A DNA stretch of 7,387 nt from Halobacteriales archaeon SW_10_68_16. Lineage in GTDB: Archaea > Halobacteriota > Halobacteria > Halobacteriales > Haloarculaceae. The stretch covers positions 4,782 to 12,168 of the forward strand of contig PXSG01000020.1 of the NCBI GenBank assembly GCA_003023485.1, written 5' to 3'. Of the stretch, positions 4,705-7,387 are shown one piece after another. The first letter of the stretch is position 1. Every line of letters begins with the position of its first letter. The translations under genes were made by a program, and so were the position numbers. The notes under the pieces were generated by a model. The model did no database searches. It was not told the DNA's origin and worked only from the letters and a program-made list of their open reading frames with translations.

Positions 4705-5838
4705 TTACGGGAGGTGAAACTCGATGGCGGCGCCCTGTCCGAACCCGACACACTCGGTCGCCAGGCCCAACTCGGCGCCCCGGCGGTTCATCTCGTGGAC
4801 GAGCGTCACGGGCAGCCGCGCGCCCGAGGCGCCCAGCGGGTGGCCGATGGCGATGGCGCCGCCGTTGACGTTGTAGATACCGTCGTCGAACCCCAGTTCC
4901 CCCTGGCAGTACAGACACTGGCTGGCGAACGCCTCGTTGAGTTCCACCAGGTCGTACTCGTCGGGGTCCTGTCCCGTCCGCTCGCACAGTCCCCGCACCG
5001 CAGGAACGGGACCGACACCCATCACCGTCGGGTCGACGCCCGCGACGTTGTGGTCGCCCACTTCCGCGAGGACGTCCAGGCCGTGCTCCTCGGCGAACGC
5101 GCGACTCGTCACGAGGGCCGCGGCCGCGCCGTCGGTGATCTGGGAGGCGTTGCCCGGCGTGACCGTCCCGTCGGACTTGAAGACGGTGGGGAGGCCGGCG
5201 AGTTTCTCCATGCTGGTCTCAGAGCGGATGCCCTCGTCCTGTTCGACGGTCCCGTCGTCGGTCTCGACGGGGACGATCTCCTCTGCGAACCGGCCCGACT
5301 CCGTCGCGTCGGCGGCCCGGCGGTGGCTCCGGAGGGCGTACTCGTCCTGCTCTTGGCGGGTGATGTCGTACTCCTCGGCGACTTTCTCGGCGGTCATGCC
5401 CATCTGGAGTTCGCCGATGTTGTACACCTCGGCCATCCGGGGGTGGACGTTGTGCGTGTTCTCGCCCATCGGCACGCGGGTCATCGACTCGACGCCGCCC
5501 GCGACGACGCACTCGCGCTGGCCGGCCGCGACGGCGTCGGCCCCGCGCATGATGGCCTCCGCCGAGGAGGCACACCACCTGTTGATGGTGCTCGCGGGGA
5601 CCGACTCGCCCAGTTCCGAGAGCAGCGCGATCACCCGCGCCACGTTGTTGCCCTGTTCCCCGCGCTGCTGTGCACACCCCCACAGGAGGTCGTCGACGTC
5701 CTCGCCCGTGAGGCCCGTTCGCGCGAGTATCTCGTCGACCAGCGGGATCGAGAGGTCCTCGCTGCGCACGTCCGCGAAGACGCCGTCTTCCTTGCCAAAC
5801 GGGGTCCTGACCGCTTCGGCGATGACTGGTGTCGCCAT
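4705..5838 (-). CDS. Thiolase family protein (acetyl-CoA C-acyltransferase)
   Basis: This is a 377-residue thiolase that makes or cleaves 3-oxoacyl-CoA with CoA, in fatty-acid beta-oxidation or acetoacetyl-CoA formation. The full domain is present with its catalytic set: nucleophile Cys89 in TINRWCASS (84-92), NEAF (301-304), His333 in [10 protein letters not shown] (332-341) and Cys363 in [10 protein letters not shown] (362-371). [15 protein letters not shown] (111-125) matches the degradative thiolase class (FadA/AtoB-like) rather than the sterol-carrier-type archaeal thiolases, whose active sites differ. Chain-length preference cannot be read. ATG 5838 gives [16 protein letters not shown], the usual start, with a TATA-like box centred 27 bases upstream. 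It diverges from the D-2-hydroxyacid dehydrogenase gene across a 124-base intergenic region. No acyl-CoA dehydrogenase or other beta-oxidation gene is adjacent. Confidence 0.95.
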   Translation of the reverse strand: MATPVIAEAVRTPFGKEDGVFADVRSEDLSIPLVDEILARTGLTGEDVDDLLWGCAQQRGEQGNNVARVIALLSELGESVPASTINRWCASSAEAIMRGADAVAAGQRECVVAGGVESMTRVPMGENTHNVHPRMAEVYNIGELQMGMTAEKVAEEYDITRQEQDEYALRSHRRAADATESGRFAEEIVPVETDDGTVEQDEGIRSETSMEKLAGLPTVFKSDGTVTPGNASQITDGAAAALVTSRAFAEEHGLDVLAEVGDHNVAGVDPTVMGVGPVPAVRGLCERTGQDPDEYDLVELNEAFASQCLYCQGELGFDDGIYNVNGGAIAIGHPLGASGARLPVTLVHEMNRRGAELGLATECVGFGQGAAIEFHLP

Positions 5839-5860
5839 ACTGTGACGTCGACCCCGGGCG

Positions 5861-5869
5861 CCATAAACC
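5861..5869 (-). promoter_or_regulatory. TATA-like promoter of the thiolase gene
   Basis: The minus strand reads GGTTTATGG, centred about 27 bases before ATG 5838, consistent with a leaderless transcript. Confidence 0.65.
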
Positions 5870-5931
5870 TGCCAATCCACCCGGGCCGACACGCTGCGGG
5901 TAGCGACGAACCCGACGGATCGGCGGCGGAG

Positions 5932-5940
5932 CGGTTAAGG
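5932..5940 (+). promoter_or_regulatory. TATA-like promoter of the D-2-hydroxyacid dehydrogenase gene
   Basis: CGGTTAAGG is centred about 27 bases before ATG 5963. It is divergent from the thiolase promoter, with about 70 bases between the two boxes. Confidence 0.6.
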
Positions 5941-5962
5941 TCACTGGCCGTCAGGGCCACCC

Positions 5963-6919
5963 ATGAGCGACCCCGACGTCGTCGTCTTTCGCCACAGCGT
6001 TCACGGCCGCAGTCCCGAAGCGTACGTCGACATCCTGCGCGAGCGGCTTCCCGACCGCGAGGTCGCACTCGCACGGACCCGCGAGCAGGCTCTGGAACTG
6101 GTCGAGGCCGCGCGGGTCGTCACCGGCGCGTACCTCTCGGAGGACGAACTCGACCGCGCCGAGAACCTCGAACTGTTCGCGTGCATCTACGCCGGCGTGG
6201 GTCACCTGCCGATGGACGCGCTGGCCGACCGAGGCGTCGCGGTCACCAACGGCTCGGGCGTCCACGGGCCCAACATCGCAGAGTACGTCCTCGGGGGCCT
6301 GCTCACCTTCACGCGGGGCTTCCACCGCGCCTTCCAGCGCCAGCAACGCCGGGAGTACCGCTCGTTCCAGACCCGCGAACTGACCGGCGCGACGGTCACG
6401 GTGGTCGGCCTCGGCGCCATCGGGCAGACGGTGCTGGACCGCCTGGACCCGTTCGACGTCGAGACGGTCGGTGTCCGCTACTCGCCCGAGAAGGGTGGCC
6501 CGGCCGACGAGGTGCTCGGGTTCGACGCAGCGGAGGAGGTCTTCGCGCGCTCTGACTACCTGGTGTTGGCCTGCCCGCTGACCGAGGTCACCGAGGGACT
6601 GGTCGACGAGGAGGCCTTCTACACGCTGCCCGCCGAGGCCGTACTGGTGAACGTCGCCCGCGGGAAGGTGGTGGACACCGACGCACTGGTGGGGGCCATC
6701 CAGCGAAACCGCATCCGCGGGGCGGTGCTGGACGTGACCGACCCCGAACCGCTCCCGTCGGACCACGACCTCTGGACGTTCTCGAACGTCCTGCTGACCC
6801 CACACAACGCCGGGGACACACCCCACTACTACGAGCGGGTTGCGGACATCCTCGTCGAGAACCTCCGGCGCGTCGACGAGACCGGCGCGTACGAGGGGCT
6901 GTGCAATCAGACGCTGTAG
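5963..6919 (+). CDS. D-isomer specific 2-hydroxyacid dehydrogenase
   Basis: The 318-residue product reversibly reduces a 2-oxoacid to the D-2-hydroxyacid with NAD(P)H. The split catalytic domain (about 1-105 and 290-318) encloses a Rossmann domain. Visible motifs are VTNGSGVHGPNIAEYVLGG (94-112), the dinucleotide loop VVGLGAIGQ (147-155), ACPLTEVTEGL (203-213), NVARG with catalytic Arg233, LDVTDPEPLP with Glu262, and TPHNAG with His281. After the second Rossmann strand the sequence is VGVRYSPEKG. It lacks the acidic residue typical of NAD-specific enzymes and has Arg172, suggesting NADPH preference, as reported for a haloarchaeal homologue (Haloferax mediterranei D2-HDH). The substrate is unknown. 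ATG 5963 fits the family and has a TATA-like box 27 bases upstream. It diverges from the thiolase and converges on the ferredoxin-like gene, 48 bases away. No terminator is seen between them. Confidence 0.94.
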   Translation: MSDPDVVVFRHSVHGRSPEAYVDILRERLPDREVALARTREQALELVEAARVVTGAYLSEDELDRAENLELFACIYAGVGHLPMDALADRGVAVTNGSGVHGPNIAEYVLGGLLTFTRGFHRAFQRQQRREYRSFQTRELTGATVTVVGLGAIGQTVLDRLDPFDVETVGVRYSPEKGGPADEVLGFDAAEEVFARSDYLVLACPLTEVTEGLVDEEAFYTLPAEAVLVNVARGKVVDTDALVGAIQRNRIRGAVLDVTDPEPLPSDHDLWTFSNVLLTPHNAGDTPHYYERVADILVENLRRVDETGAYEGLCNQTL

Positions 6920-6967
6920 CTGCGGTGCCGTGTTCTGCGAGCCCGGAACTGGATCGCGACCGTACAG

Positions 6968-7174
6968 TTACTGCTCGGGGTCGCGGTCGGTGTGTTGGCC
7001 CCAGAACCCCGGATACTTCCGGACGGTCAGGTCGCCCTGGACGCGGATCTGGCAGGCGAGTCGAAGACCGGAGTCGGCGTCGTGTGGCGGGACGGACAGC
7101 CGGACCTGCTCGCGTCGGGTCGGGGCACTCACCTCGCCGTCGACCTCGCGAGCCCCGACGGTGACAGTCGGCAT
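6968..7174 (-). pseudogene. 2Fe-2S ferredoxin-like gene missing its cluster-binding block
   Basis: The 68-residue product starts MPTVTVGAREV and ends with GLRLACQIRVQGDL (36-49) and VRKYPGFWGQH (51-61). These are the two ends of a small plant-type [2Fe-2S] ferredoxin-domain protein common in haloarchaea. Between Val11 and DGEVSAPTRRE (12-22) about 35-40 residues are missing compared with the fold. The missing part should hold the C-x4/5-C-x2-C block that binds the cluster; only Cys41, the fourth ligand, remains. The frame is kept, so a polypeptide could be made, but it cannot bind a normal [2Fe-2S] centre. The junction lies near 7136-7147, beside a 7-bp direct repeat. The promoter is intact, with a TATA-like box 26 bases before ATG 7174. 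I call it a decayed or mis-sequenced gene. A start at this ATG followed by an unrelated small protein is less likely because both ends match the family. Confidence 0.7.
7131..7149. repeat. 7-bp direct repeat at the ferredoxin deletion junction
   Basis: ACCTCGC occurs at 7131-7137 and again at 7143-7149, with 5 bases between. It flanks the inferred junction in the ferredoxin-like gene. Short repeats promote deletion, but this could be chance in GC-rich DNA. Confidence 0.4.
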
Positions 7175-7195
7175 ACGTCCCCCTTCCCCGTCGGG

Positions 7196-7205
7196 AACAA
7201 AACGG
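7196..7205 (-). promoter_or_regulatory. TATA-like promoter of the ferredoxin-like gene
   Basis: The minus strand reads CCGTTTTGTT, centred about 26 bases before ATG 7174. Confidence 0.5.
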
Positions 7206-7229
7206 CTCCGGCGAGGCGTTACACGCTTT

Positions 7230-7240
7230 CCATCCGATGG
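7230..7240. promoter_or_regulatory. CCATC-C-GATGG inverted repeat between divergent promoters
   Basis: A perfect 5-bp inverted repeat with a 1-base centre lies between the ferredoxin-like and rightmost gene promoters, about 28 bases before the right TATA box. It may be an operator; support is weak. Confidence 0.2.
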
Positions 7241-7266
7241 ACGCTGTTCCGGCCGCGACTTCGAGT

Positions 7267-7276
7267 CACTTATACC
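7267..7276 (+). promoter_or_regulatory. TATA box of the rightmost gene
   Basis: CACTTATACC is centred about 29 bases before ATG 7301, consistent with a leaderless or nearly leaderless transcript. Confidence 0.6.
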
Positions 7277-7300
7277 CGTCGCGAGTCAACTCTGCTGAGA

Positions 7301-7387
7301 ATGAGCAACGCGGACCTGGAGACGGATTCGCAGCGTGCCGTCGTGGAGTTCATCCTCACGGCGGCGGTCTACACCGAAAACAGGGAG
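7301..7387 (+). CDS. 5' end of an unrecognised gene, cut by the window end
   Basis: ATG 7301 opens 29 codons that run off the window. The visible peptide starts MSNADLETDSQRAVVEFILT and continues AAVYTENRE. It has an acidic polar start and then what looks like an amphipathic helix. I do not recognise it. It is taken as a gene because the acidic haloarchaeal composition and a TATA box 29 bases upstream agree with each other, and no competing frame fits. It diverges from the ferredoxin-like gene across a 126-base intergenic region. Confidence 0.7.
   Translation, partial: MSNADLETDSQRAVVEFILTAAVYTENRE

Noticed and set aside
4714..6555. Long plus-strand open frame of about 610 codons across the thiolase and the dehydrogenase
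   Set aside because: It is antisense to a complete thiolase and then out of frame with the dehydrogenase; the composition is that of a shadow frame with no recognisable domain.
1..7387. Mobile element, CRISPR array, toxin-antitoxin or defence island
   Set aside because: No transposase, integrase, terminal inverted repeats, regularly spaced repeats or recognisable defence domains were found; apart from the small and broken genes, the content is housekeeping.

Overview
The window looks like chromosomal DNA of a halophilic archaeon (class Halobacteria). It is very GC-rich, the proteins are acidic and rich in Asp, Glu, Val and Ala, and at least eight genes have a TATA-like box centred 26-29 bases before the start codon. 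That spacing is typical of haloarchaeal leaderless transcripts. I cannot name the genus.

Layout from left to right. The 3' end of a probable DUF389 (TIGR00341-type) membrane protein gene (+, 1-309) ends at a hairpin/T-tract terminator and converges on a 40-residue C2H2 zinc-finger gene (-, 381-503). A long run of minus-strand genes follows: a NOG1-family ribosome-biogenesis GTPase (629-1594), hisE (1684-1986), pdxT (2051-2569), an EamA/DMT-type transporter (2676-3599), a short 5' remnant of hisH (3611-3724), bacterial-type riboflavin synthase (3759-4367), a 31-residue single-helix membrane microprotein (4435-4530) and a thiolase (4705-5838). A divergent promoter region leads to a D-2-hydroxyacid dehydrogenase (+, 5963-6919). 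This converges on a short ferredoxin-like gene (-, 6968-7174), which diverges from the start of an unrecognised gene (+, 7301 to the window end).

Most genes are ordinary housekeeping or metabolic genes (histidine, vitamin B6, riboflavin, acyl-CoA and 2-oxo/2-hydroxyacid metabolism). I see no mobile element, CRISPR array, rRNA or tRNA, and no defence-like system. Three genes are damaged. pdxT lacks about 27 internal residues that include the glutamine-binding arginine. The ferredoxin-like gene lacks the block that should hold three of its four cluster cysteines. hisH keeps only its promoter and first 37 codons, and its stop overlaps a possible GTG start of the transporter. Two of the three encode glutaminase subunits (HisH, PdxT) whose partner synthases can use free ammonia. 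The lesions could be real gene decay or sequence error, which should be tested first. The two microprotein genes (zinc finger and single-helix membrane protein) each have a well-placed promoter and are easy to miss in automatic annotation.
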